From Desulfofarcimen acetoxidans DSM 771 (GTDB taxonomy: Bacteria; Bacillota; Desulfotomaculia; Desulfotomaculales; Desulfofarciminaceae): DNA of 64,000 nt. Under the pieces are notes generated by a model. The model was given only the letters and a program-made list of their open reading frames with translations, was not told the DNA's origin and made no database searches. Positions within the stretch are counted from its first letter, which is position 1, and each line of letters begins with the position of its first letter. The stretch is from assembly GCF_000024205.1 (NCBI RefSeq), contig NC_013216.1, positions 992,001-1,056,000 on the forward strand, written 5' to 3'. Of this stretch, positions 1-9,243 are shown piece by piece. The translations under genes were made by a program, and so were the position numbers.

Positions 1-1335
1 GCTATATGGGCTAATGAGGATATAAAACCTATTCAAAAAAGGGTTGACCAAATCCAGCAGGTTGTATATGTTGTAATGATACTTGGGGTTGTTTTGGCTT
101 TTGGCGGGGCTTTTAGTTTGATTAGTAAATTTGCCAAAAATGTCAATGAGATTAAAAAGGGTCTGAATATCATGGGCAACGATCCAACCTTTATGCTGCC
201 CAAAGCTACAGGTGAGTTAGGACAAATAACTGATGCAGTTAATGATATGTTCAATAAACTAATTGATATTCAAAACTATAACGAGCTTATTCTAACAAGC
301 ATAGATGACGGCATCATTACTATAGATAAGAATGAAAAGATAATGAGTTTTAACTCAACGGCGGGTGCAATGCTGGATCTCGATAGTAATTGTATCGAGA
401 AAAAAATAGATGAGGTTTTTCCTCCGGACTTCCCTCTATCCTATTATCTGAAGAATACTCTTATTGAGGGTAAAGCGGTAAAGGATAAGGACTTGATTTT
501 CGAAAACTTTACTGATGGACCACGGCACCTGTTGGTCAGTACATCCTTAATGATTAATGTCAGGCAGGAATTGGTGGGTGCTCTGCTGCATTTCAGGGAT
601 ATTACAGAGTTATCCCGTTTAAGGGAAAGCGTAAACAGGCAGAAAAGACTTGCTTCACTGGGTAAGCTGGTAGCCGGTGTAGCACATGAAATCAGAAGCC
701 CGTTAACTTCAATTACCGGGTATATGCAGTTTTGGAATAAGGGTCGGGTTCCTTCTTCTAAATCATTAAATATTGTTAACCAGGAATTAAATCGATTGAT
801 CTCAGTAACTGATAAGCTGTTGCAGTTTGCCAGACCTTCCAGAGCGGTATTTGAACCGTATGAATTAAATATTTTAATCAGAAGAGCCGTGCAATTTTTT
901 AGAGATATACACGGCAGCAGTGATGTTAAGATTTCCTGTAATTGTGCGGAAAACTTGCCTTTAGCCTGGATAGACGCACATCAAATGGAACAGGTTCTGT
1001 CTAATATCCTGTATAATGCTTATCAGGCTATAAACCGCACAGGAAATTTAGAGATAACGACCTGGCTGGAAAAAGAAAGGAATATGTTATGCGTGGGAGT
1101 GAGGGACAATGGCTGCGGTATCCCTAAAGATGTCATACAAAATATGTTTGAGCCGTTTTACACCACTAAATCGAAAGGTACAGGATTGGGGCTTTCTATT
1201 GCAAAAGAGATAATATCAGCGCATAACGGGGAAATTCAGGTGGAAAGTGAACTAAATGTTGGGACTATGGTTGTAATTTATTTACCGATGTTTATAGGGG
1301 ATGATATGAATGTCAAAAGTGTTGATAGTCGATGA
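1..1335 (+). CDS. Sensor histidine kinase with HAMP and PAS domains (5' end outside window)
   Basis: The frame is open from the first base, so the N-terminus and probably an extracytoplasmic sensor lie upstream. Visible in order: a membrane segment (around bases 55-130), a HAMP linker, a PAS domain starting near 'NELILTSIDDGIITID', a dimerisation/phosphoacceptor box 'VAGVAHEIRSPLTSI' with the His, and an ATPase domain with 'DNGCGIPKD' and 'GTGLGLSIAKEI'. The layout is that of AtoS/NtrB-type kinases that work with sigma-54 activators. The stop overlaps the downstream regulator gene by 26 bases, so the two are translationally linked and form one two-component system. The signal sensed cannot be read from the sequence. 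A paralogous kinase of the same design lies at 40040-41875. Confidence 0.93.
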   Translation, partial: AIWANEDIKPIQKRVDQIQQVVYVVMILGVVLAFGGAFSLISKFAKNVNEIKKGLNIMGNDPTFMLPKATGELGQITDAVNDMFNKLIDIQNYNELILTSIDDGIITIDKNEKIMSFNSTAGAMLDLDSNCIEKKIDEVFPPDFPLSYYLKNTLIEGKAVKDKDLIFENFTDGPRHLLVSTSLMINVRQELVGALLHFRDITELSRLRESVNRQKRLASLGKLVAGVAHEIRSPLTSITGYMQFWNKGRVPSSKSLNIVNQELNRLISVTDKLLQFARPSRAVFEPYELNILIRRAVQFFRDIHGSSDVKISCNCAENLPLAWIDAHQMEQVLSNILYNAYQAINRTGNLEITTWLEKERNMLCVGVRDNGCGIPKDVIQNMFEPFYTTKSKGTGLGLSIAKEIISAHNGEIQVESELNVGTMVVIYLPMFIGDDMNVKSVDSR

Positions 1336-2689
1336 TGAAGAAGGCGTTTGTGAGATGCTGAAGGATGTCCTGGAAGATGAGGGTTTCGAAATTACATTGG
1401 CCTATAACGCTAAAGATGCTTTAAAGATTATGGAAACAGAATTTCCCGATACGGTGCTTTTGGATATCAGACTGCCTGATGCCGATGGAATAGAGGTTAT
1501 GGATAAGTTGAAACAAATGGGCATAGAGGTTCCGGTTATTTTAATGACTGCTTTCGGTACAACTGAGATTGCTATTCAGGCAATGAAGCAGGGAGCACAT
1601 GACTACCTGAATAAACCCTTAAATTTAGATGAATTGGTGCTTGCCGTACAAAAATCAATAAAAATGCAGAGGTTGGTTTCTGAAGTAGCTATTTTGAGAG
1701 AAGAGTTAGATCAAGAAACAGATTCAGTAGATAGCTTTATCGGACAATCCAGGCATATGCAGGATGTGTTTAAAACTATCGGTAAAGTTGTTGACAGTGA
1801 TATTACTGTTTTGATACAAGGGGAAAGCGGCACCGGAAAAGAGGTAGTGGCCAGGACTATTCATAGCAACAGCAGGCGCAGCAGCCGTCCTTTCATTAAG
1901 ATTAATTGTGCCACGATACCTGAGCAGTTAATGGAGAGTGAATTGTTCGGGCATGAAAAGGGTTCTTTTACCGGGGCTGTCAGTCAGAAAGCAGGTAAAT
2001 TTGAGATAGCTCACAATGGCATTGTATTTTTGGATGAGATAGGTGAACTGCCGCTGCACACTCAAGCTAAGCTGCTGCGCGTTCTTCAAGAAAAGGAATT
2101 TGAGAGAGTTGGGGGCACTAAAAGTATTGAGGTGGATGTACGTATTTTAGCCGCCACCAACAGAAATCTTGAAGATATGGTGCAAGAAGGCAAGTTTCGC
2201 GAGGACCTTTACTACAGGTTAAATGTGGTTAATGTAAAACTGCCGCCGCTTCGGGAAAGAAAAGAAGATATATCGTTATTAATTAATTATTTTGTGAAAA
2301 AGTTTGCTCGAAAGTATAATAAAAATATAAGCGGCATATCCCAGGAAGCAATGATTTTCGCAGAGAAATATGCTTGGCCGGGTAATGTCAGAGAAATTAA
2401 AAACGTGTGTGAGCAGGCTGTTGTTATGGCCCGCAATTCAGTATTAATGCTTGATGATATGCCACTTATAGGAAATGGCAATGGATTTTTGGAATTTAAG
2501 AACAATGCTAAAATATCATTGGATACTAATGATAAAAGATCTCTTAAAGATATTGTTGCTGAAGTGGAAAAACAAGTAATTTTGAAATCATTAAACGAAA
2601 ATAACTGGAATCGACAGAATACAGCCAAAGCACTGGGTCTGAACAGGAGGTCTTTGTATGCGAAAATGAAAGAGTATGATTTGTTGTAA
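1310..2689 (+). CDS. Sigma-54-dependent response regulator (AtoC/NtrC family)
   Basis: 459 residues in the three-part NtrC layout. Receiver domain: 'VLIVDDEEGV' at the start, phosphoacceptor Asp in 'TVLLDIRLPDADG' and the Lys of 'YLNKPL'. AAA+ domain: Walker A 'GESGTGKE', the sigma-54 contact loop 'GSFTGA' (Ser in place of the commoner Ala) and Walker B 'IVFLDEIGEL'. C-terminal Fis-type helix-turn-helix: 'NRQNTAKALGLNRRSLYAKM'. It is the partner of the kinase immediately upstream (26-base overlap). It should remodel sigma-54 RNA polymerase at distant promoters; no sigma-54 promoter is visible next to this pair, so the targets are elsewhere, possibly at 8452 or 38257 in this window (inference). 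Confidence 0.95.
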   Translation: MSKVLIVDDEEGVCEMLKDVLEDEGFEITLAYNAKDALKIMETEFPDTVLLDIRLPDADGIEVMDKLKQMGIEVPVILMTAFGTTEIAIQAMKQGAHDYLNKPLNLDELVLAVQKSIKMQRLVSEVAILREELDQETDSVDSFIGQSRHMQDVFKTIGKVVDSDITVLIQGESGTGKEVVARTIHSNSRRSSRPFIKINCATIPEQLMESELFGHEKGSFTGAVSQKAGKFEIAHNGIVFLDEIGELPLHTQAKLLRVLQEKEFERVGGTKSIEVDVRILAATNRNLEDMVQEGKFREDLYYRLNVVNVKLPPLRERKEDISLLINYFVKKFARKYNKNISGISQEAMIFAEKYAWPGNVREIKNVCEQAVVMARNSVLMLDDMPLIGNGNGFLEFKNNAKISLDTNDKRSLKDIVAEVEKQVILKSLNENNWNRQNTAKALGLNRRSLYAKMKEYDLL

Positions 2690-2698
2690 GTTAAAATA

Positions 2699-2738
2699 AT
2701 AAGGGCAAAAGACAAATAACTTTGTCCTGCCCTTTTCT
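2699..2738. terminator. Bidirectional intrinsic terminator
   Basis: Stem AAGGGCA/TGCCCTT continues through an internal GACAAA/TTTGTC pairing. T-rich tracts follow on the plus side and A/T-rich sequence on the minus side. It separates the converging response-regulator and methyltransferase genes. Confidence 0.8.
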
Positions 2739-2757
2739 TGTCGTGAATTTACGGCTG

Positions 2758-3912
2758 TCATTTTGTGTTCGAGGTTTGTTTCGGTGGGCGGGGCCCGAAA
2801 AACTGGTAGTAATATGTCTTAATTCTCCCGTTGTAAAGCTTCCTGTTTTTATCCGCTTTACGGCCAAAAAGCTTTTCAAATCCTTCGTGTGAAGTTATCA
2901 CGTAATAAGACCATGTGTCCAGGTTGTTTCTGAAGATTTGTCCCATTTGCCGGTAGAGCTGTTCTGCTTCGGCTATATCTCCCAACCTTTCACCGTAGGG
3001 AGGGTTGCAGATGACGAAACCGTATTTATGCCGGGAACGCAATTCTGACAGAGGCAATTTTTGAAAGTGCACCTGTTCTTCCACTCCGGCTTCGCGGGCG
3101 TGATAGCGTGCCAGGCTTAATACTTCGCCGTCTATATCCTGCCCCAGGATGTCAAGCTTGCGGTTATAATCTGCCTGTTCGTGAGCTGTTTTTCGTGCTG
3201 ACTGCCACAGTTGCTTGGGAATGACAGGCCATTCTTCGGAAATAAAATTCCTGCCAATGCCGGGCGCGATATTTTGACCGATTAATGCTGCTTCAATCGG
3301 CAAAGTGCCCGACCCGCAAAAAGGATCCAGTAAAACCCTGTCAGGCCTCCAGCGGCTTAAAAGGATCATGGCAGCTGCTAGTGTTTCTTTCAGCGGGGCG
3401 CTGCTGCTCAGTTTGCGGTAGCCCCTCTTGTGTAAGCCTGCCCCGCTGGTATCTATGGTTAAGGTTGCCAGGTCCTTTAGCAGGGAAATTTCTATTTTAA
3501 AGCGCGGGCCCTTTTCCTCAAACCATTCGCGTTTGTAGCTTTGTTTAAGTTTCTCAACCACAGCTTTTTTAACGATAGCCTGGCAGTCGGGTACGCTGAA
3601 GAGTTTGGATTTGATTGACTTGCCTTCAACCGGGAATTCCGCGTTTTCCGGCAGCCAGTCGGCCCAGGGCAGGGCTTTGGTTTTTTCAAAAAGCTGCTCA
3701 AAGGTCTCAGCCCTAAACTCGCCAACTTTAATCAATATTCGATCAGCCGTTCTAAGCCATAAATTAGTCTGGCAGATATCACTCAGATCACCGTTGAAGG
3801 TAACTCTGGCGTTTTCGACTTTCAGGTCATTATAGCCCAGAGCCTTAAGCTCTTGCGCTGCTACTGCTTCCAGCCCGAAAGTTGCTGTGGCTATAAGTTC
3901 AATTTTATCCAT
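2758..3912 (-). CDS. THUMP-domain class I rRNA methyltransferase (RlmL/YpsC type)
   Basis: 384 residues. An N-terminal THUMP-type RNA-binding region (about residues 45-155) is followed by a Rossmann methyltransferase: 'LLDPFCGSGTLPIEAALI' is the SAM-binding region and 'ICNPPYGERLGD' the NPPY catalytic motif of N2-guanine/N6-adenine methyltransferases. The family methylates guanine N2 in 23S rRNA; the exact position cannot be read here. Length matches the Bacillus YpsC-like single-domain form rather than the bifunctional E. coli RlmL/K. The ATG is preceded by a weak purine stretch only. Transcribed alone, converging on the upstream regulator. Confidence 0.9.
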   Translation of the reverse strand: MDKIELIATATFGLEAVAAQELKALGYNDLKVENARVTFNGDLSDICQTNLWLRTADRILIKVGEFRAETFEQLFEKTKALPWADWLPENAEFPVEGKSIKSKLFSVPDCQAIVKKAVVEKLKQSYKREWFEEKGPRFKIEISLLKDLATLTIDTSGAGLHKRGYRKLSSSAPLKETLAAAMILLSRWRPDRVLLDPFCGSGTLPIEAALIGQNIAPGIGRNFISEEWPVIPKQLWQSARKTAHEQADYNRKLDILGQDIDGEVLSLARYHAREAGVEEQVHFQKLPLSELRSRHKYGFVICNPPYGERLGDIAEAEQLYRQMGQIFRNNLDTWSYYVITSHEGFEKLFGRKADKNRKLYNGRIKTYYYQFFGPRPPKQTSNTK

Positions 3913-3962
3913 AATATATCACCTGTCACTAGTATCACCTTTCCCCCAAGGGGTATGCACAT

Positions 3963-4160
3963 CTAATTTAAAAGAAGCCGGATTACTTGAAAAACCGCTC
4001 CGCACTCAGGGCAGGTTAGCTTATTATTTTTCGGTAACTTTATGAAAGTTACTTCCTTATCACATTCCGGGCACTTAGCGGCAAACAAACCTTGCCCGTT
4101 GATATATTCTTTGGCCTTATCATTATTGCTGCAGGAAGAACAGCTGCCACATCCTGACAT
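3963..4160 (-). CDS. Small zinc-ribbon protein
   Basis: 65 residues. The start at 4160 is chosen because GGAGAG lies eight bases upstream; an in-frame start six codons earlier lies before the ribosome binding site. The sequence begins 'MSGCGSCSSCSNND' and carries two CxxC pairs, 'CPEC' near residue 30 and 'CPEC' near residue 50, the usual pattern of a zinc ribbon. No enzymatic domain is visible. Small proteins of this kind are common in Peptococcaceae and have no assigned function. It is separated from the methyltransferase by about 50 bases and could be co-transcribed with it. Confidence 0.75.
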   Translation of the reverse strand: MSGCGSCSSCSNNDKAKEYINGQGLFAAKCPECDKEVTFIKLPKNNKLTCPECGAVFQVIRLLLN

Positions 4161-4368
4161 ATAAATCTCTCCTCTCAAAAATCATATCTCTTTTATATTA
4201 AATTCCATGTACAACGTCTTAACCCTTTTGTTGCGGAGAAAAAAACATAACAATATAAAATTTCTTTTATTAATCAAGTAATTTTATATGTTTCCAAACG
4301 GTTGTGAACAATATTATAATATATAAATCCAAAAGTATTTAAATTTTCTAAAGGGAGATGGCCCATAA

Positions 4369-6147
4369 TTGAATTTAAGAACTGATTATTCCGCTGCTTA
4401 CCGGGAAGTTGTTGATACAGCCAGGGGCCTCAGGTCTGCCGATGCATATATAATAAACGGCACTGTAATAAATGTTTATACGGGGGAATTGATTAAGTCT
4501 AATGTCGCGGTGTGCGGTAAGTATATTGCTTATGTGGGTGAATCTGATAGGTCGCTGGGTCAGGATACTGAAGTTATAGATGCTTCCGGCAGGTTTCTCT
4601 GTCCGGGTTACATAGAACCGCACGGGCATCCTTTTTTAATGTATAACCCGGTCAGTTTGTCTGATAAAATATTGCCGCTGGGTACTACTATGATGGTGGC
4701 AGATAATCTTTTCTTTTTTCGGGCGCTGGGTCCGGAGGGTTTTGAGACGGTTATTGAGGATTTGAAAAAACTGCCGTTAAAGCTTTTTTGGAGTGTTCGC
4801 CTGGACGCGCAGGCCTCCTCAGCCAGGCTTGATGCTGTTTTTTCTCCTGAAAATATCAGCCGACTGGTAAATAACCGGTCGGTTTTACAGGTAGGTGAGA
4901 TCACTGATTGGCCTTCTTTGTTAAATGGAAAGCCGGGTATGGTTGAAGGAATTCTGGCAGCTTTAAAAACCGGTAAGAAAGCTGAGGGACATGCTCCCGG
5001 CGCTTCCCAGGACACCCTCAACACTTTGGCCGCCGCGGGTATTACTGCCTGTCATGAGAGTATTTCAGGGGAAGAGGTCTTGCGCAGGTTGAGGCTTGGT
5101 ATGTATGCAAATTTAAGGCACAGCTCTTTACGACCTGATTTACCCCGGCTGATTAAAGCTTTACTGGCGGCGGGTGTGCCTCTTAACCGGGCCATGTTGA
5201 CCACAGACGGGCCTTCTCCCGCTTATTTGGCAAAGGGCTTTACTGATTATGTATTAAGAACTGCCATGGAGGCGGGGTTAAATCCCGTTACCGCTTATCA
5301 AATGGCTACTCTGAATGCAGCCACCTATTATGGTTTAGATAATCTGGTGGGGGGAATTGCTCCTGGCTGCCATGCGGATATATTATTGTTGGAGGAACTG
5401 GATAACCCTACTCCGGTGCTGGTTATGGCTGACGGAAAAGTATTCGCCGATAAGACACTTAACGGTTGCCCGGGGAAAAGTGATTTTTCGAAAACTGATG
5501 GGTTTACTGTCAATTGGGAGAAATATGGTTTGGGACCGATTCCGCGCCAAACAGTATCCCCTGATTTTTTCAGCATTCAGGCTACGGGCAGGCCTTTTCC
5601 GGTGATGTATTTGGAAAACCCGGTTATTACCAGAAGAAGGGATAAAGAACTGCCGGTAAGACACGGTTTGCTGGATATCGGCGGCATACCGGGATTGCAA
5701 TATGCGGCCCTGCTCGATTACGGGTGCAGCTGGGTTTGCGGCGGTGTTTTGAGCGGTTTTGCCGATCATATAGGCGGGCTGGCCAGTTCTGTCAGTATTG
5801 CGGGCAACCTGGTTGTTATCGGCAGCAGCCGGGAGGATATGTCTATGGCGGCAAATCGTTTGTATGAGTTGGGCGGCGGTATAGTTATTTATGAAGCAGG
5901 TGCCTGTATATTTGAACTGCCCTTGCCCCTAAACGGCAGTATTACTGCTGAACCGGTTGATTGCCTGGTGAGAAAGTGCCTGCTTTTTGCAGAAATCCTG
6001 AAAAAGAAGGGACATAGATTTCATGATCCTGTGTATACAGTACTCTTTTTATCCACAGCCCATTTGCCGGAGTTAAGGCTTTCTCCCGAGGGACTCTGGG
6101 AAGTTAAGACGAAAAAGGTGCTGCTGCCGATTCAAAAGTTAAAATAA
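4369..6147 (+). CDS. ade: Adenine deaminase
   Basis: 592 residues, the usual length for the family. It converts adenine to hypoxanthine and ammonia in the cytoplasm for purine salvage. The amidohydrolase metal motif is 'PGYIEPHGHPF' near residue 90; further conserved pieces are 'GHAPGAS' near 205, 'CHESISG' near 228 and 'TTDGPSP' near 280, followed by the C-terminal adenine-deaminase domain. The start is TTG at 4369 with AGGGAG eleven bases upstream; no better ATG exists. No purine riboswitch was recognised in the 200-base leader; TATAAT at 4315 may be a -10 box. Monocistronic by appearance. Confidence 0.93.
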   Translation: MNLRTDYSAAYREVVDTARGLRSADAYIINGTVINVYTGELIKSNVAVCGKYIAYVGESDRSLGQDTEVIDASGRFLCPGYIEPHGHPFLMYNPVSLSDKILPLGTTMMVADNLFFFRALGPEGFETVIEDLKKLPLKLFWSVRLDAQASSARLDAVFSPENISRLVNNRSVLQVGEITDWPSLLNGKPGMVEGILAALKTGKKAEGHAPGASQDTLNTLAAAGITACHESISGEEVLRRLRLGMYANLRHSSLRPDLPRLIKALLAAGVPLNRAMLTTDGPSPAYLAKGFTDYVLRTAMEAGLNPVTAYQMATLNAATYYGLDNLVGGIAPGCHADILLLEELDNPTPVLVMADGKVFADKTLNGCPGKSDFSKTDGFTVNWEKYGLGPIPRQTVSPDFFSIQATGRPFPVMYLENPVITRRRDKELPVRHGLLDIGGIPGLQYAALLDYGCSWVCGGVLSGFADHIGGLASSVSIAGNLVVIGSSREDMSMAANRLYELGGGIVIYEAGACIFELPLPLNGSITAEPVDCLVRKCLLFAEILKKKGHRFHDPVYTVLFLSTAHLPELRLSPEGLWEVKTKKVLLPIQKLK

Positions 6148-6276
6148 TAAGCAATGGGGATTTTACAATCCGGAAAATTAAAGCTGAGAAAATAGTGATT
6201 CTTGAATTACCAAGGTAAAATACTATATAATACTCTGGTAAAGTATAATCATGAGGACAGTTTTCGGAGGTATGTG

Positions 6277-6444
6277 ATGAGTGAAGAAATTAAGACACTG
6301 CAGCAAAAAATTGCAGATTTAAAGAATCGGTTACCGGCACATTCGGTTAAACCGGTTATGATTGCTGAATTGGAAGAGCTTGAAGCGGAACTGTCCAGGT
6401 TGCAGAGAGAAGAACAAAACAGCAGTAAGTTGAAGAGGATATAA
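6277..6444 (+). CDS. Small coiled-coil protein, function unknown
   Basis: 55 residues. The ATG at 6277 follows GGAGG by six bases, so the longer frame beginning at 6202 is rejected. The sequence 'MSEEIKTLQQKIADLKNRLP' and the second half, rich in Glu, Leu, Lys and Arg, have heptad-like spacing and suggest two short helices joined at a Pro-containing turn. I do not recognise the family. It lies 26 bases upstream of the next small gene with the same orientation, so the two are probably co-transcribed. Confidence 0.7.
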   Translation: MSEEIKTLQQKIADLKNRLPAHSVKPVMIAELEELEAELSRLQREEQNSSKLKRI

Positions 6445-6470
6445 TTAGCAGGCTTAAGGAGGTTTATTAT

Positions 6471-6749
6471 ATGGTTAGAATAGAATTGCCTGACGGAAGA
6501 TTGGATGTTTTGCCGGATGAACAGGCAGCTTGTTTTGAGGAAACCAGAGTAAGATTTGCGCCTTTTTCCGGATTCTTGTTGTTGTACGAAGATGAAGACT
6601 TGCAAACTGTCAAAAAGCAGCTGGCGGAAGGTACTGCTGTGGAAAAATACAGGCAGGGCAAATTGGGTGAGGTAGACCAGGAACACTTCGAAATTCTGCA
6701 AAGGGGAGACGACAAAGTATTGGAAGAGGGGCAGCATAAGACAGTATAG
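6471..6749 (+). CDS. Small acidic protein, function unknown
   Basis: 92 residues with a clear AGGAGG about eight bases before the ATG. It has no Cys clusters, signal peptide or membrane segment, and is acidic towards the C-terminus. I do not recognise it. It forms a probable two-gene operon with the coiled-coil gene upstream and ends at a shared terminator with the converging sigma-54 regulator. Confidence 0.7.
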   Translation: MVRIELPDGRLDVLPDEQAACFEETRVRFAPFSGFLLLYEDEDLQTVKKQLAEGTAVEKYRQGKLGEVDQEHFEILQRGDDKVLEEGQHKTV

Positions 6750-6755
6750 CAACCG

Positions 6756-6792
6756 GGGATTTCCCTAAAGATCAGGTTATTAGGGGAATCCC
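6756..6792. terminator. Bidirectional terminator
   Basis: Twelve-base arms at 6756-6767 and 6781-6792 pair with one G-U wobble. On the plus strand the stem is followed by ATATTTTTG. The stem overlaps the 3' end of the minus-strand regulator gene. Confidence 0.7.
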
Positions 6793-8100
6793 ATATTTTT
6801 GTGTGCGATAGAGTAAAGCCGAACGGGTTATGCCCAGCAATTGAGCTGCTTTGGTCTGATTGCCTTTGCTTTTTTGCAGTGCCATGATGATAAGTTGTTT
6901 TTCTACTTCCACCAGTGAGATTCCCTCGTCGGGCAATCTTATGATTGGTTCAACAGTGGCGGCAGAGGACTTTTGCAGTTCCGGAGGTAAATGCACGGGA
7001 AGTATTTCCAGGTCCTGACTTATAATTACGGCCCTTTCGATTATATTTTGCATTTCACGGATATTGCCGGGCCAGCAGTAATTATAAAGAAGCCGCATAG
7101 CTTCTCCGGATACTTTTTTAGCCTGATAGGTATGTGATAATTTATCTAAAAAATGCGAAACTAAGAGCGGTATGTCTTCCTTTCTCTCTCTCAGAGGAGG
7201 AAGGTGGATATGGATTACGTTTAACCTGTAGTACAGGTCTTCCCGAAACATACCGTTCATCACAGCATCAGACAGATTTTTGTTAGTGGCTGCAATTACC
7301 CTGACATCAATATTGAGTGTTTCTGTTCCGCCAACTCTTTCAAAAGATTTTTCCTGCAATATGCGAAGCAGTTTTGCCTGCATAGTTAAAGGCATATCAC
7401 CGATTTCGTCAAGAAAAACCGTACCTGTATGCGCTAATTCAAACCTGCCCTGTCTTTTGGTAAAAGCCCCTGTAAAAGCACCTTTTTCATGCCCGAACAG
7501 CTCGCTTTCTAAAAGCTGTTCCGGAAGTGCCACACAGTTTACGGTAACAAAGGGATTGTTGCAGCGTTGGCTGGCCCTGTGTATGGACATAGCGGCTACT
7601 TCTTTGCCGGTGCCGCTTTCTCCTGTAATTAAAACAGTGGCGTTTGTGGCTGCTACTTTTTCGATTAGCCTGTTAATTTCTATTATCGCTGGAGTTTCTC
7701 CCAATATATAGTTATAGTCTTGAGTAGAGCTTAATTTATTTTTGTGGCTGGCAGACAGTGTTTTGAGGATATTCTTTAATTTTTCCGGATTTACCGGTTT
7801 CGTCATGTAATCCATGGCACCTTTTTTAAGAGCGTCAATAGCCTTTTCAATAGTACCCTGGTGAGCTAGCATAATTATCGGAACAGAAGGGGAAAAGCTT
7901 TTTATATTTATGAGCGGATCATTATTATCTGTTTCCAGGCCTAGAAAGACTAAGTAAAACATTTCTTTTATTAAAAGCGAGACAGCGTCCGGCTCGTTAG
8001 TGGCGATTATGGCTTGATAGCCTTCTTGTTGGATAGCCCGTTCCATTGTTCGGCAAGAGCTTATATCGTTATCAATTATTAATATTTTGGAGTCTGTCAT
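6772..8100 (-). CDS. Sigma-54-dependent response regulator
   Basis: 442 residues from the ATG at 8100, chosen because GGGAGATGG stands just upstream; the longer frame to 8184 has no ribosome binding site. Receiver domain begins 'SKILIIDNDISSC'. AAA+ domain has 'GESGTGKE', the sigma-54 loop 'GAFTGAF' and 'TVFLDEIGDM'. The C-terminal Fis helix-turn-helix is 'TKAAQLLGITRSALLYRTQK'. The receiver position normally holding the phosphoacceptor Asp reads 'FYLVFLGLETDNND', where the usual D is replaced by G, so phosphorylation control may be lost or altered. No kinase gene adjoins it. It is divergent from a CBS gene that has a sigma-54 promoter, the most likely target (inference). Confidence 0.92.
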   Translation of the reverse strand: MTDSKILIIDNDISSCRTMERAIQQEGYQAIIATNEPDAVSLLIKEMFYLVFLGLETDNNDPLINIKSFSPSVPIIMLAHQGTIEKAIDALKKGAMDYMTKPVNPEKLKNILKTLSASHKNKLSSTQDYNYILGETPAIIEINRLIEKVAATNATVLITGESGTGKEVAAMSIHRASQRCNNPFVTVNCVALPEQLLESELFGHEKGAFTGAFTKRQGRFELAHTGTVFLDEIGDMPLTMQAKLLRILQEKSFERVGGTETLNIDVRVIAATNKNLSDAVMNGMFREDLYYRLNVIHIHLPPLRERKEDIPLLVSHFLDKLSHTYQAKKVSGEAMRLLYNYCWPGNIREMQNIIERAVIISQDLEILPVHLPPELQKSSAATVEPIIRLPDEGISLVEVEKQLIIMALQKSKGNQTKAAQLLGITRSALLYRTQKYGIPLIT

Positions 8101-8451
8101 ATATGTCCATCTCCCTAATGCTATCTCATGGCAAACATAAAAGTAAAATAGTCTATTATGATTATACCATAGCCGGTTATTCAATTCGACTCTGATATTG
8201 TTTAGATTAAAGTAATATTTACAGCTAATGTAAAGATCTATTATTTAATGGCATGCACCGGTATACCCTTTTTTAATTCAGGCCGGTAAGACAGTTTTAG
8301 CAGCCAGGAAATTGGGGCTTTTACTTGACCATGAGAAGCAGCGATGAAAAATGGTATGATAACATACATAAGCAAAAATAATGTGTTTGATAATGTACAA
8401 TAATGTTTTGTCTTGGCCCCGGAAAGTCTCTCAGGATGCGCTTTCCTCCCT
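8101..8451. other. Divergent intergenic region
   Basis: About 350 bases between the sigma-54 regulator and the sigma-54 promoter of the CBS gene. AT-rich, no open frame. This is the distance range where upstream activator sites are expected; partial repeats around 8350-8410 (for example GATAACATAC and GATAATGTAC) could be such sites, but I cannot define them. Confidence 0.4.
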
Positions 8452-8467
8452 TGGCATGGGTTTTGCG
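8452..8467 (+). promoter_or_regulatory. Sigma-54 (-24/-12) promoter
   Basis: TGGCAT-GGGTT-TTGCG fits the TGGCAC-N5-TTGCW consensus. The invariant GG (8453-8454) and GC (8465-8466) are separated by exactly ten bases. It lies 40 bases before the CBS gene start and opposite a sigma-54 activator gene. Confidence 0.85.
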
Positions 8468-8506
8468 TGTATAATCAGGTAAGCGACTTCATTTGGAGGT
8501 ACTGTT

Positions 8507-9019
8507 ATGAGCAGCCTTAAACAGGAAAAAAAAATAAGAGATATAATGGTTGCTATAAAACAGTTCCCGGCTGTTAAAAGCACCAGTCTGATTAAGGAAG
8601 CTGTTTGTTTGATTCAAAAAGCGCAGGAGAGTCAAAGCCCTGACTGTGGCATTCTTCTGGTTATTGACGATACTCAAAACTGGATTGGGGTTACAGACAG
8701 AAAAATGGTTCTCCGAACACTGGGTTTATATTTGGAAAACCATATCTGCCGTTCGGGAGGTGAGGTATATTCAGACAGGGCACCGCCTTTTGAACCGGGG
8801 TTATTCACCGAGTGCTGCCGCCTGCAGTTAGCCAGATGTGTTGAAGAAATTATGTACCCGAGGGAAGTAGTCATTATAGGGATTGATGATGATCTGCCGC
8901 AGGCTTTGCATTTAATGACCGAGGGGGAGGTTGATTCGTTAGTTGTAGTGGAAAATAATGAACCTATCGGGGTTGTTCACTCAGTGGATGTATTTAATGA
9001 GATTGGCAGGAGTGTTTAG
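8507..9019 (+). CDS. CBS-domain pair protein
   Basis: 170 residues; ATG preceded by GGAGG eight bases upstream. It consists of two CBS motifs, one opening with 'KIRDIMVAIKQFPAVKST' and the second with 'CVEEIMYPREVVIIGIDD', separated by a short insert. CBS pairs bind adenosyl ligands and usually regulate a partner. It stands alone behind a sigma-54 promoter next to a sigma-54 activator. Two relatives with the same IM-P signature lie at 43273 and 43794 downstream of another sigma-54 regulator, so the association of these CBS proteins with sigma-54 control recurs. Ligand and partner are unknown. Confidence 0.88.
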   Translation: MSSLKQEKKIRDIMVAIKQFPAVKSTSLIKEAVCLIQKAQESQSPDCGILLVIDDTQNWIGVTDRKMVLRTLGLYLENHICRSGGEVYSDRAPPFEPGLFTECCRLQLARCVEEIMYPREVVIIGIDDDLPQALHLMTEGEVDSLVVVENNEPIGVVHSVDVFNEIGRSV

Positions 9020-9040
9020 GGTTTATTTATAGACTCTATA

Positions 9041-9068
9041 TTGAAAAGGGTTATCTATAGTGTATAAT
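9041..9068 (+). promoter_or_regulatory. SigA-type promoter for the sulfate permease
   Basis: TTGAAA and TATAAT are separated by 16 bases, in the region upstream of the SulP gene with about 175 bases of leader. No terminator or riboswitch was recognised in the leader. Confidence 0.6.
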
Positions 9069-9243
9069 TACTACAACAACTGTTACCGGTTTGCAGTAAA
9101 TAAATTATGGTAGCAGTGATAATAAAATGCTATAGAGAGGGGGCTTAATATTTAATCAAACGGTATTTTCATATTGTAGAAAGAGATAAAAATCACAAAA
9201 ATGAATGAGTTACCTTGATGGGAAAAAGGAAGGGGGCGTAATT

